From contig NZ_JFHD01000002.1 of NCBI RefSeq assembly GCF_000698575.1, positions 62,001-126,000 of the forward strand: a DNA stretch of 64,000 bases. Reading direction: 5' to 3'. The stretch's first letter is position 1. Each line of letters starts with the position of its first letter. Shown in pieces: positions 29,063 to 37,561 of the stretch. A program made the translations under genes and the position numbers. The notes below the pieces were generated by a model. The model was not told the origin of the DNA, ran no database searches, and saw nothing but the letters and a program-made list of their open reading frames with translations. This DNA comes from Caballeronia zhejiangensis (GTDB taxonomy: Bacteria; Pseudomonadota; Gammaproteobacteria; Burkholderiales; Burkholderiaceae).

Positions 29063-30379
29063 ATGATGATCGCAAATCCCGAGAAGACGACGGTTTCCGC
29101 GCGCAGCTTCGAGCTAGGCGTGACATCGGGCTTCGATCGCTATTCGGTCGAACACGGCGAGTTGACGTTATCGAGCGTCTTTCAGCCGGTGTTCAGTCTG
29201 TCGCACATGCGCGCCGTCGGATACGAGGGCTTGCTGCGCGCGCATGATGCGCTCGATCGCCCGGTGTCGCCGCTCGATGTGTTCGGGCAGGCATCGCGCG
29301 TCGGCGAGGCGTTGCAGATCGACCGGCTCGCGCAGGCGCTGCATCTGGAAAACTTCAGGATGCTCGGCGCGAAGGACGAATGGCTCTTTCTCAACGTGCA
29401 TCCCGGCGCGCTGACCGAGCCGTATCACGCCGCCGCGCTGCTCGCGAATCTGAAGCGCCTGAATCTCGAGCCGCGCCGCGTCGTGCTGGAAGTGCTCGAG
29501 CAAAGCGCCGAGGATATCGAGCGGCTCGCGCTCGCGGTGCAGCAGTTCCGCGACCACGGCTTTCTCATCGCGCTCGACGATTTCGGCGCGGGACATACGA
29601 ACATCGAACGGATCTGGCAGCTCGATCCGGACATCGTCAAACTCGATCGCGTCATGCTTTCGCACGCCGGCCACAACGTGCACGCGCCGCTGTCCGCTCG
29701 CTCGCTCAAGCAGCGGCAGAACATGGAGGCGGTGCTGTCGGGCATCGTGTCGTTGCTGCATCAGGCGGGCAAGCTCGTGCTGATCGAAGGCGTCGAGACC
29801 GAGCACGAGGCGCAACTCGCGCTCGCGAGCGGCGCGGATTTCGTGCAGGGCTTTTTCTTCGCGCGGCCGCATCCGGGTCTCGCGGACAGCGCGCACGCGC
29901 AAAACGTGATCGGCGAGCTGACCGAGCGTTACCGACTGCAGACCGAAGCGCGCGAACGGCGCGTCGCGACGAGGCTTCAGCCGTATATCCGCGCGTTCGA
30001 GCGCGCGGCCGAGCGGCTCGCGGCGGGGGAGCCGCTCGAAGAAGTCTGCTGGAATTTCCTCGCGCTCGATAACGCCGCGCGCTGTTTTCTGCTCGATCAG
30101 AACGGCAAGCAGGCCGGCCGCAACGTCGTGCTGCGCGCCGACCGCGCCGCGCACGAAGCGCGCTTTCTGCCGCTCATCGATGCGCAGGGCGCGAACTGGC
30201 TGCGCCGTCCGTACTTCCGCGCGGCGCTCGGCGATCCCGAGCGCGTGCACGTGACGAAGCCGTATCTGTCGATCAACGAAGCGATGCCCTGCGTCACGCT
30301 CTCCGTGGAGACGCGCGCGCAGGGCAAGCGCTGCGTGCTGTGCGGCGATATCGACTGGCTGCCCGACGATATCGACTGA
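29063..30379 (+). CDS. EAL-domain cyclic-di-GMP phosphodiesterase with C-terminal sensor-like domain
   Basis: The 438-residue protein probably hydrolyses c-di-GMP. The EAL domain spans about residues 33-285. The usual catalytic set is visible: Glu55 in YEGLLRA (EGL variant of EAL), Asn in FLNVHP, Glu in VVLEVLEQS, the Asp pair in ALDDFGAGHTN, Lys in IVKLDRV and Glu in LIEGVETE. It lacks a GGDEF domain. After residue 290 comes a helix and a roughly 130-residue alpha/beta region (LRRPYFRAALGDPERVHVTKPYLS) that resembles Cache/PAS-like sensors, in the order of YkuI-type proteins. The start at 29063 or 29066 is the first that avoids an Arg/Pro-rich extension; the ribosome site is weak. Confidence 0.87.
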   Translation: MMIANPEKTTVSARSFELGVTSGFDRYSVEHGELTLSSVFQPVFSLSHMRAVGYEGLLRAHDALDRPVSPLDVFGQASRVGEALQIDRLAQALHLENFRMLGAKDEWLFLNVHPGALTEPYHAAALLANLKRLNLEPRRVVLEVLEQSAEDIERLALAVQQFRDHGFLIALDDFGAGHTNIERIWQLDPDIVKLDRVMLSHAGHNVHAPLSARSLKQRQNMEAVLSGIVSLLHQAGKLVLIEGVETEHEAQLALASGADFVQGFFFARPHPGLADSAHAQNVIGELTERYRLQTEARERRVATRLQPYIRAFERAAERLAAGEPLEEVCWNFLALDNAARCFLLDQNGKQAGRNVVLRADRAAHEARFLPLIDAQGANWLRRPYFRAALGDPERVHVTKPYLSINEAMPCVTLSVETRAQGKRCVLCGDIDWLPDDID

Positions 30380-33300
30380 TTACTTCGCCACGACGACCGG
30401 AATCCCCTTCAGCGATGCCGCGCCCTTCATCGAATCGATGGAGGCGCGCACCGCGTCGCCCGTCGCCGCTTCGATGTCGATGCGCGCCGCGATGTCGCGT
30501 TCGCTGCGCTTGACCATCGCGACGTTCGCGAGCTTGACGTGTCCGTAGCCGCGCACTTTTTCGAACAGCGCGGCGAGCGCTTGCACGTCCTTCGCGTTGT
30601 CGGCGTTCAGGCGGGACAAGGCGCGCGTCATGGTGATCTCGAAGTCGTCGGCGAGCTGACGCTCCATGCGGCGTTCGAGCGTGCGTCCGAAGACGTCGAG
30701 CGCGGTGCCTCGCAGGGCGCGAAACTTCGCGAGACCGCCGAGCACCGGCCACATCCACTGGCCGAACACTTTCTTCTTCGGCGCGCCGTGTGACAGAACC
30801 GGCGGCGCGAAGTTGAACTTCACCGCGTAATCCGAGCCTGCCGTGCCTTCGAACTGCGCGCCGAGCGCGGCGCGGAACGCCGGGTCCGCGTGCAGGCGCG
30901 CGACTTCGTATTCGTCCTTCACGGCGAGCAGCTTGTAGAACGAAATCGCGATGGCGCGCTTCACGTCCTCATTCGCCGATGCCTTCGCGAGCAGCGACCG
31001 ATAGCGCCCGACGAACTTCTTGCCGCCATACGCGAGCAAGCGCGCTTCGCGATCGCCGATGAGTTCCGCGAGCGGCATATCCGCCATGACGATGCGCTTC
31101 GGCTGCGTCCAAGCGGTCAGCGATTCGAGCGCTTTCATGTCGTGCGCGGCGAGACGGCCGATCGAAAACGCCAGCTTGTTCGCCGCGACCGCGACGTTGT
31201 TCAGTTCGAGCGCGCGCATCAACGCTGCGAGCGACAGCGGCACGAGGCCGAGCTGCCACGCGAAGCCGAGCATCAGAATGTTCGCGCCGATGGTGTCGCC
31301 GAGAAAACGCTGGGCGAGCGCTTGCGCGTCGCAACTGCGCATCGCGTCGTGCGCGGCGGGGCCGGCGGCGTGACGCATCTTGTCGAGCAGCGCATCCGCG
31401 TGAAGATTCGCTTCGGGGTTCTGCACGAAGCTCGCGTTCGGAATCGCGTGCGTGTTCACGACGATCTTCGTGCGATCGTGCCGCACCGTCTGCAGCGCTT
31501 CCGGGCTCGCGCCGACGACCATGTCGCACGCGAGCAGCAAGTCCGCCTGTTGCGTGTCGATGCGTACCTGATTGAGCAGCGCATCGGTCGCGGCGAAGCG
31601 CACGAACGAGAGCACCGAGCCGCCTTTCTGCGCGAAGCCCATGAAATCGAGCACCGACGCGCTCTTGCCTTCCAGATGCGCCGCCATGCTGATAAGCGCG
31701 CCGACCGTCACGACGCCCGTGCCGCCGACGCCCGTCACGAGGATGTCGTACGGCGCGTTATCGAGCTGGTCTTGCGGCAGCGGCAAGGCATCGACGCGGC
31801 GCGCGAGTTCGGCGGGATCGAACGCGTGGCCTTCGGCCTTCTTGAGCTTCGCGCCTTCGACCGTGACAAAGCTCGGGCAGAAGCCGTTCACGCACGAATA
31901 ATCCTTGTTGCACGACGACTGATCGATGCGGCGCTTGCGTCCCAGTTCCGTTTCCACAGGCTCGACCGACAGGCAATTCGATTGCACGCCGCAATCGCCG
32001 CAGCCTTCGCAGACGGCTTCGTTGATGAAAAGCCGCTTGTCCGGATCGGGAAACTCGCCTTTCTTGCGGCGGCGGCGCTTTTCGGCGGCGCACGTCTGAT
32101 CGTAGATGAGGACGGTGACGCCCGGCGTGTCGCGCAGACGGCGCTGCACGTCGTCGAGCTCGCCGCGATGATGAAACGTCGTGCCGCGCGGAAACTGATC
32201 TTCGTGACCAATGTATTTCTCCGGCTCGTCGCTCACGACGACGAGCAGCGCGATGCCTTCCGCTTCCACTTGACGCGCGATCTGCGGCACGGAAATGCTG
32301 CCGTCGACGGGCTGGCCGCCCGTCATCGCGACGGCGTCGTTATACAGAATCTTGTACGTGATGTTCGCCTTCGCGGCCACGGCCTGACGAATCGCGAGAA
32401 TGCCGGAATGAAAGTACGTGCCGTCGCCGAGATTCTGAAAGACGTGCGGCGTTTTCGTGAACATCGAGTGCGACGCCCAGTCGACGCCTTCGCCGCCCAT
32501 CTGGATGAGACCGGTCGTGTCGCGCTCCATCCACGACGCCATGAAGTGACAGCCGATGCCCGCCTGCGCGACCGAGCCTTCCGGCACTTTCGTCGAGGTG
32601 TTGTGCGGGCAGCCCGAGCAGAAATAGGGCGTGCGCTTCACGGCATCGGCGACATTCGACAGGATTTGCGGCGCGACCAGATCGACCACTTTGTCGCGGC
32701 GATCGAGCGCCGGCTTGTGACGCGCGAGCCAGTCCGCGAACACCGGCAACACGCGCGACGGACGCAATTCGCCGAGCGCGGAAAGCAGTTGCGCGCCGTC
32801 GCGAGCGTTCTTGCCGATGACGATCGGCCGCGCGCCGTCGACGCGGTTATACAGATGATCCTTGATCTGCTGCTCGATGACCGGGCCCTTCTCCTCGATG
32901 ACGAGCACTTCGCTCAGACCTTCGACGAAGGTCTCGAGCCGCGTCGTTTCGAGCGGATATGACAGCCCGACCTTGTAGATCCGCACGCCCGCGCGGTCGA
33001 GATCGTCGACGGTGAGATCGAGGCGGCGCAGCGCTTCCATCAGATCGAGATGCGCCTTGCCGCACGTCAAGATGCCGACGTTCGCACGCGGGCTCGGCGC
33101 GATCCACTTGTCGATGCTGTTCGTGCGCGCGAAGTGGCGCACGGCCTCGATCTTCGCGGCGAGACGCGCTTCGATCGTGAGGCTCGGCAGATCGGGCCAG
33201 CGGTTGTGCAGGCCGCCCGCCGGCGGCGTGAAATCTTGCGGCGCTTGCCAGTCGAGCCTGAGCGCATCGAGATCGACGGTCGAGCCGGATTCGACCGTCT

Positions 33301-33946
33301 CCGAAATCGCCTTGAAGCCGATCCACGCGCCCGAAAAGCGCGACAGCGCCCAGCCGTAGATGCCGAACTCCAGCATGTCAGCGACGTTCGACGGATTCAC
33401 CACCGGCATGTGCCAGGAGATCATCGTCTGATCGCTCTGATGGGGCATCGACGACGACACGCAGCCGTGGTCATCGCCCGCGACGACGAGCACGCCGCCG
33501 TGCGGCGACGAGCCGTACGCGTTGCCGTGCTTGAGCGCATCGCCTGCTCGATCGACGCCCGGGCCTTTGCCGTACCACATCGCGAACACGCCATCGACGG
33601 TGCGTTCCGCGTCCGATTCCACGCGCTGCGTGCCGAGCACGGCCGTGCCGCCGAGTTCCTCGTTGATCGCGGGCAAGAAGCGCACATCGTGCGACGCGAG
33701 CGGTTTCTTCGCTTTCCACAGTTGCTGATCGACCATGCCGAGCGGCGAGCCGCGATATCCGCTGATGAAGCCAGCGGTGTTCAGGCCGGCGGCGCGGTCG
33801 AGTTCGCGCTGCATCAAAACGAGACGCACGAGCGCCTGCGTGCCGGTGAGGAAGATCCGGCCTTTCGTGGCGGAGAGGTTGTCGCCGAGTTGATAGTCCG
33901 ACAGCGCGGGAGGAAAAAAGGCATCGGCGGGGACGCGCGCGTTCAT
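30380..33946 (-). CDS. Indolepyruvate ferredoxin oxidoreductase (fused alpha/beta subunits)
   Basis: The 1188-residue enzyme oxidatively decarboxylates aryl or branched-chain 2-oxo acids (indolepyruvate, phenylpyruvate) to acyl-CoA with thiamine pyrophosphate and iron-sulfur clusters. Layout: an N-terminal pyrimidine-binding/TPP part with GYRGSPLG and TGGQPVDGSISV-type segments; ferredoxin-like cysteine clusters at roughly 630-700 (VCEGCGDCGVQSNC and CNKDYSCVNGFCPS); the gamma domain beginning ILVTGVGGTGVVTVGALI at about 740; and a C-terminal DUF6537-like part. The start at 33946 (MNARVPADAF) has GGAGA upstream. The single-chain form is common in Burkholderiales, whereas archaea use separate IorA/IorB. 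Its 3' end abuts the EAL gene convergently with no gap. Confidence 0.93.
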   Translation of the reverse strand: MNARVPADAFFPPALSDYQLGDNLSATKGRIFLTGTQALVRLVLMQRELDRAAGLNTAGFISGYRGSPLGMVDQQLWKAKKPLASHDVRFLPAINEELGGTAVLGTQRVESDAERTVDGVFAMWYGKGPGVDRAGDALKHGNAYGSSPHGGVLVVAGDDHGCVSSSMPHQSDQTMISWHMPVVNPSNVADMLEFGIYGWALSRFSGAWIGFKAISETVESGSTVDLDALRLDWQAPQDFTPPAGGLHNRWPDLPSLTIEARLAAKIEAVRHFARTNSIDKWIAPSPRANVGILTCGKAHLDLMEALRRLDLTVDDLDRAGVRIYKVGLSYPLETTRLETFVEGLSEVLVIEEKGPVIEQQIKDHLYNRVDGARPIVIGKNARDGAQLLSALGELRPSRVLPVFADWLARHKPALDRRDKVVDLVAPQILSNVADAVKRTPYFCSGCPHNTSTKVPEGSVAQAGIGCHFMASWMERDTTGLIQMGGEGVDWASHSMFTKTPHVFQNLGDGTYFHSGILAIRQAVAAKANITYKILYNDAVAMTGGQPVDGSISVPQIARQVEAEGIALLVVVSDEPEKYIGHEDQFPRGTTFHHRGELDDVQRRLRDTPGVTVLIYDQTCAAEKRRRRKKGEFPDPDKRLFINEAVCEGCGDCGVQSNCLSVEPVETELGRKRRIDQSSCNKDYSCVNGFCPSFVTVEGAKLKKAEGHAFDPAELARRVDALPLPQDQLDNAPYDILVTGVGGTGVVTVGALISMAAHLEGKSASVLDFMGFAQKGGSVLSFVRFAATDALLNQVRIDTQQADLLLACDMVVGASPEALQTVRHDRTKIVVNTHAIPNASFVQNPEANLHADALLDKMRHAAGPAAHDAMRSCDAQALAQRFLGDTIGANILMLGFAWQLGLVPLSLAALMRALELNNVAVAANKLAFSIGRLAAHDMKALESLTAWTQPKRIVMADMPLAELIGDREARLLAYGGKKFVGRYRSLLAKASANEDVKRAIAISFYKLLAVKDEYEVARLHADPAFRAALGAQFEGTAGSDYAVKFNFAPPVLSHGAPKKKVFGQWMWPVLGGLAKFRALRGTALDVFGRTLERRMERQLADDFEITMTRALSRLNADNAKDVQALAALFEKVRGYGHVKLANVAMVKRSERDIAARIDIEAATGDAVRASIDSMKGAASLKGIPVVVAK

Positions 33947-34150
33947 GAGATCTCCGTGTCTTGTAGGTATGCGAGGCAATGCGACATTCTTTGCCGACAA
34001 AGGCGGAATGTTTTTGCTTACTCGCAGCGAATACCGTCGCGCCGAGAAACATCGGGCTGATTTTCGAGATACGCGAGAGAAATTTCCTCGATCTGTCCGT
34101 GCTTCGCGTAAACCCGGATCGGGCGTCGGCGCGCGAAAGGGCTAACCTGA

Positions 34151-34831
34151 ATGCCTCGACAGCCAACCCGATTGCAGCCGATGAAGCTCTTTTACTGGCC
34201 GAAGACGCGCGCCTTTCGCGCGCTGTGGATGCTCGAAGAAATGCGCGTGCCGTATCAACTGGAGTTCGTGAACATCCGAGCCGGCGCGCAGAACGATCCG
34301 AACTTCTGCCGCGTCAATCCGATGTCGAAGCTGCCCGCGCTGGAAGACGGCAGCGTGCGCGTGGCCGAATCGGGCGCGGTGCTGCTGTATCTGGCGGATC
34401 GCTATCCGGAAACGACGCTCGGCGTGCCGCTGCACGATCCGTCGCGCGGGCGCTTTCTGCAGTGGATGTTTTTCACCGGTTCGTGTCTCGAACCCGCGAT
34501 GGCCGAACGCGTGACCGGCGCGCAAGGCAACACGGTGAGTTTCGGATGGGGCGATCTCGCGCGCGTCGAGCACGCGATCGAAAACGCGCTGGAAGAGGGG
34601 CCGTGGCTGCTCGGCGAGCAATTCACCGCCGCGGACATTCTCGCGGCGAGCACGCTGCAGATCGCGTTCAGGGCGAAGCTGATCGAGCCGCAGGGCGTGC
34701 TTTTCGATTACGTCGAACGCGCGCTCGGGCGCGAGGGCTACGAGCGCGCGTCAGCGATCGATCATCGCGAGGCCGAGCGGCTGGCGCTGAACAGCCACGC
34801 GGGCGTCGTGCATTCGTCGAGCGAGAGTTAG
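34151..34831 (+). CDS. Glutathione S-transferase family protein
   Basis: The protein is a cytosolic GST-like fold. The N-terminal thioredoxin domain begins MKLFYWPKTRAFRALWMLEEM, with the conserved MSKLPALEDG cis-proline loop and the E-S pair in VAESGAVLLYLADRYP (gamma-glutamyl binding). An all-helical domain follows with LLGEQFTAADI, the N-capping box. The start at 34151 is supported by AAAGGG 9 nt upstream; the alternative ATG at 34181 would remove ten residues and begin exactly at the domain. Substrate unknown. The divergent neighbour is the large oxidoreductase gene. Confidence 0.88.
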   Translation: MPRQPTRLQPMKLFYWPKTRAFRALWMLEEMRVPYQLEFVNIRAGAQNDPNFCRVNPMSKLPALEDGSVRVAESGAVLLYLADRYPETTLGVPLHDPSRGRFLQWMFFTGSCLEPAMAERVTGAQGNTVSFGWGDLARVEHAIENALEEGPWLLGEQFTAADILAASTLQIAFRAKLIEPQGVLFDYVERALGREGYERASAIDHREAERLALNSHAGVVHSSSES

Positions 34832-35073
34832 GGAAACGCGCGCGGCTTGGGAATGCCCGCGCCGGCTTCGATATCCGACACCGCGCGCCGATGCGCCAGC
34901 TCGACGGCTTCGGCGCGATCGGCGAGACCGTCGTCGCCGCCGACGGTCGTCCACGTCTGCACCGCCTTGTCGTGATGACGGATCTCGTACTCCGCGTCCC
35001 AGCGCGAGCCCTGCAGCTCGACCGGCCTCACGTGGATGGCGTAGACGCCATAAAGGAAGATCTGCTCCGGCAT
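34828..35073 (-). CDS. Small conserved-looking hypothetical protein (81 aa)
   Basis: The ATG at 35073 follows a perfect GGAGG at 6-nt spacing, which is good evidence for translation. The protein begins MPEQIFLYGVYAIHVRPVEL. It looks like three beta strands (IFLYGVYAIHVRPV, RWDAEYEIRHH, AVQTWTTVGG) followed by a helix (RAEAVELAHRRAVSDIEAG). No family was recognised. Its stop overlaps the end of the GST gene by 4 nt in the opposite orientation. It lies 30 nt downstream of another small gene of the same apparent strand-strand-helix layout. Confidence 0.6.
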   Translation of the reverse strand: MPEQIFLYGVYAIHVRPVELQGSRWDAEYEIRHHDKAVQTWTTVGGDDGLADRAEAVELAHRRAVSDIEAGAGIPKPRAFP

Positions 35074-35103
35074 GTTGTCCTCCGATGCGGCCATGCAGCG
35101 TGG

Positions 35104-35325
35104 CTACAACTCGATTTCCCCGAGGATGCGGTGCGCGAGCGCGCGCGCTTCGTTGAGCGCTTCTTCTTCGTTGCCCGACGCGGCTTCCACTTCGTAGAGC
35201 GTCGCTTCGGTATCTTCGCCGTCGTCGCGTGCGAGCGAGACGAGGCCCTGGTACTGACCGCCGTCGATGGCGCGCACGCCGATCGTCGCGGTGTAGATGC
35301 CTTTCGTGTAGGTGGTGTCTTCCAT
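35104..35325 (-). CDS. Small acidic hypothetical protein (73 aa)
   Basis: It starts at 35325 (MEDTTYTKGIYTATIGVRAI) with GGAGG ten nt upstream. The 73-residue acidic protein reads as beta strands (GIYTATIGVRAI, QYQGLVSLARDD, ATLYEVEAASG) and one C-terminal helix (EEEALNEARALAHRILGEI). No family was recognised. It is probably co-transcribed with the 81-residue gene 30 nt downstream; the shared size and layout suggest related folds, which is inference. Confidence 0.6.
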   Translation of the reverse strand: MEDTTYTKGIYTATIGVRAIDGGQYQGLVSLARDDGEDTEATLYEVEAASGNEEEALNEARALAHRILGEIEL

Positions 35326-35390
35326 GATGGATTCGCCTCCAGGCAAGGACGAATCCATGCTAGCACGCTGATATGTAACGCGTGCGACGC

Positions 35391-36302
35391 TTATTTCAGC
35401 AACGCCTCGACCTCATCCAGCGACGGCGAATGCGCGCCCGAATGACGGCACGCCGCCGCGCCCGCCGCGAGCGCGAACTTCAGATGTTCGGGCCATTCGC
35501 CGTGACGCGCCATCAAGCTATAGAGCAATCCGCCGATGGACGCATCGCCCGCGCCGACCGTATCGGCCACTTCGACGCTCGGCGGACGCGCGCTGTACTG
35601 CTCGTCGCCGGCATAGAGCGTGGCTTCCGACGAGCCGCGCGTGACGAGCACGGTGGCTTGGCGGTTCATCGCGCGGATTTTCGCGAGCGCGTCGGCTTCG
35701 GGCATGCCTTTGAACAGCATGTGCAGATCTTCGTCGGACACCTTGATGAGATCGGCGAGGCCCGCCATGTTGCGCAGGATCGGCTCGTAGCCGTGCTCCA
35801 TCAAATTGCGATAGTTCGGATCGAAGCTGATCTTCACGCCGTGTTCGCGCAACTGACGGGCGAGCGCGGCAAGCGTCGCGCCGAGCGGCTGACGCACGAG
35901 GCTGATGCAGCCGAAATGCGCCCACTTCACGCGCTCCATCCAGCCTTGCGGCAGCCGCGACGGATCGAACGCGAGATCAGCGCCGTTCTCGCCCATGAAG
36001 TAGTACGTGGGCGGCTGCGTCTTGTGGACGATCGCGAGCAAGGGCGGACGCTCGACGCGCTGCATGAAGCGCATGTCGAGGCCCGAAGCGACGCTCGCGT
36101 CCCACAGATCGTCGGAGAAATTGTCCGTGCCGAGCGAGCCGGCGCAGGCCGTCGGCAGGCCGAGCCGCGCGACCGCGCGCGCGACGTTCCAGCCCGCGCC
36201 GCCCGGACGCGAAAGCCAGCTCGACACGTCCGTGCGGATCATGTCGGTGAGGATGTCGCCCGCGGAAACGAATTGCGGAAAAGTGGTTTGCTCGCTTGCC
36301 AT
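35391..36302 (-). CDS. PfkB-family carbohydrate kinase (probable fructokinase)
   Basis: The 303-residue ribokinase-fold sugar kinase has the N-terminal GDILTDMI strand, the substrate motif WLSRPGGAGWNVARAVARLG (PfkB signature 1), and the catalytic signature 2 DTVGAGDASIGGLLYSL with base Asp near residue 259. The start at 36302 (MASEQTTF) lies 5 nt after the stop of the epimerase gene, so they form one operon. The context with an AGE-type isomerase suggests it phosphorylates fructose made by that enzyme; ribose or ketogluconate kinase activity remains possible. Confidence 0.88.
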   Translation of the reverse strand: MASEQTTFPQFVSAGDILTDMIRTDVSSWLSRPGGAGWNVARAVARLGLPTACAGSLGTDNFSDDLWDASVASGLDMRFMQRVERPPLLAIVHKTQPPTYYFMGENGADLAFDPSRLPQGWMERVKWAHFGCISLVRQPLGATLAALARQLREHGVKISFDPNYRNLMEHGYEPILRNMAGLADLIKVSDEDLHMLFKGMPEADALAKIRAMNRQATVLVTRGSSEATLYAGDEQYSARPPSVEVADTVGAGDASIGGLLYSLMARHGEWPEHLKFALAAGAAACRHSGAHSPSLDEVEALLK

Positions 36303-36307
36303 GCTTG

Positions 36308-37561
36308 TCACCGTTGAGTCGAAGTCGGGGCCAGCGCGTTCAGCACTTCGTAGCACGCGCCCATCGTGTGATAGTCGGTCTTGCCGGCGGGACTTTTCTC
36401 GTCGCCGTACTTGCGGTTGTCGCACGTCAGAATGCGATACCACGCGCCGTATTCGTGATCGACGAAGTGCTCCCAGCTATAGCGCCAGAGTTCGTCATAG
36501 CAATCCCAGAAACGCTCGCGTCCCGTGCGCGCGCCGAGCAGCGCCGCCGCCGCGAAGCCTTCGGCCTGCACCCAGAAATACTTGTCGTGGTCGCAGATGG
36601 TGTCGTCCGGGCCGAAGCCGTAGTAGAGGCCGCCGTGACGGCTGTCCCACGCGCGGTTGAAGCCGGCGTCGAACAGTTCGACGGCGCGCGCCGAGAGCCA
36701 CGGCAGCGCGCGATGCCGCTCCAGAATCAGCAGCAGCTTCGCCCATTCGATCTGATGACCCGGCTGAAAACCCCACGGACGGAAGATGTTCGAACTGTCC
36801 GATTCGTTGTAATGCCAGTCGACCGACCAGTCGCGATGAAAATGCTCCCACACCATGCCGTGCGACAGCTTCGCCTGCCGCAGCGTGATGTTGCCCGCGA
36901 TCTTTTCCGCGCGATCCAGATAGATGACGTGACCCGTCGCCTCGTAAGCCGCGAGCAGCGCCTCGGTCGCGTGCATGTTCGCGTTCTGCCCGCGATAGTC
37001 CGAAAGCCGCCAGTCGGGCGTGGCTTCGTCGGCGTAGAGGCCGGCGTCGGCGTCCCAGAAACGCTTTTCCATCAGCGCGAAGGTTTCGTCGATCATCGGC
37101 CTGGCTTCGTCGATGCCCGCCATCGCCGCGTGCGCGCATGCGAGCAGCACGAACGCCGTGCCGTAGCAGTGGCGCGTGCCGTCGAGCGTGCGCTTCTGGC
37201 CGTCGTGCCACTCGATTTCCCAGTCGTAACCTTCGTTCGCGGCGTCCCAGTGGGCGTCGCGCAGGAATCTGAACGCGTGATGCGCGTCGTCCCGATAGCG
37301 CGCGTCGCCGAAGTGGCGGAAGGCCATCGCGTAGTTGAAGACGAAGCGCGTGCTGCTGACGAGATGGCGCGTCGTGCGGTTATAGACGCTGCCGTCGTCC
37401 TTGAAGAAATGAAAGAAACCGCCGGACGGATCGCGCGCGTTCGGCGCGTAGAACGCGAGCGTGTCGCGTACGTGGGAGAGCAGGAAGTCGCGGCTGCGGA
37501 AATCGATCGCGCGTTCTGCTGGCGCCGGTTCCGCGAGGGCAGGTGAGGCGGTCATGTTCAT
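36308..37561 (-). CDS. AGE-family sugar isomerase/epimerase (mannose isomerase-like)
   Basis: The 417-residue (alpha/alpha)6-barrel protein belongs to the N-acylglucosamine 2-epimerase superfamily, which includes D-mannose isomerase (YihS/ManI type) and GlcNAc 2-epimerase. Segments with probable catalytic histidines and arginines are NRTTRHLVSSTRFVFNYA, GTRHCYGTAFVLLA, GQNANMHATEALLAAYE, WGFQPGHQIEWAKLLL and KTDYHTMGACYEVL. The start overlaps the LacI-type regulator stop by ATGA. The neighbouring sugar kinase favours a role in converting free mannose to fructose over amino-sugar epimerisation. Confidence 0.82.
   Translation of the reverse strand: MNMTASPALAEPAPAERAIDFRSRDFLLSHVRDTLAFYAPNARDPSGGFFHFFKDDGSVYNRTTRHLVSSTRFVFNYAMAFRHFGDARYRDDAHHAFRFLRDAHWDAANEGYDWEIEWHDGQKRTLDGTRHCYGTAFVLLACAHAAMAGIDEARPMIDETFALMEKRFWDADAGLYADEATPDWRLSDYRGQNANMHATEALLAAYEATGHVIYLDRAEKIAGNITLRQAKLSHGMVWEHFHRDWSVDWHYNESDSSNIFRPWGFQPGHQIEWAKLLLILERHRALPWLSARAVELFDAGFNRAWDSRHGGLYYGFGPDDTICDHDKYFWVQAEGFAAAALLGARTGRERFWDCYDELWRYSWEHFVDHEYGAWYRILTCDNRKYGDEKSPAGKTDYHTMGACYEVLNALAPTSTQR

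Noticed and set aside
30890..32962. 690-codon plus-strand open frame opposite the indolepyruvate oxidoreductase
   Set aside because: Arg/His/Ala-rich low-information protein opposite a clearly coding gene; no recognisable motif or ribosome site.
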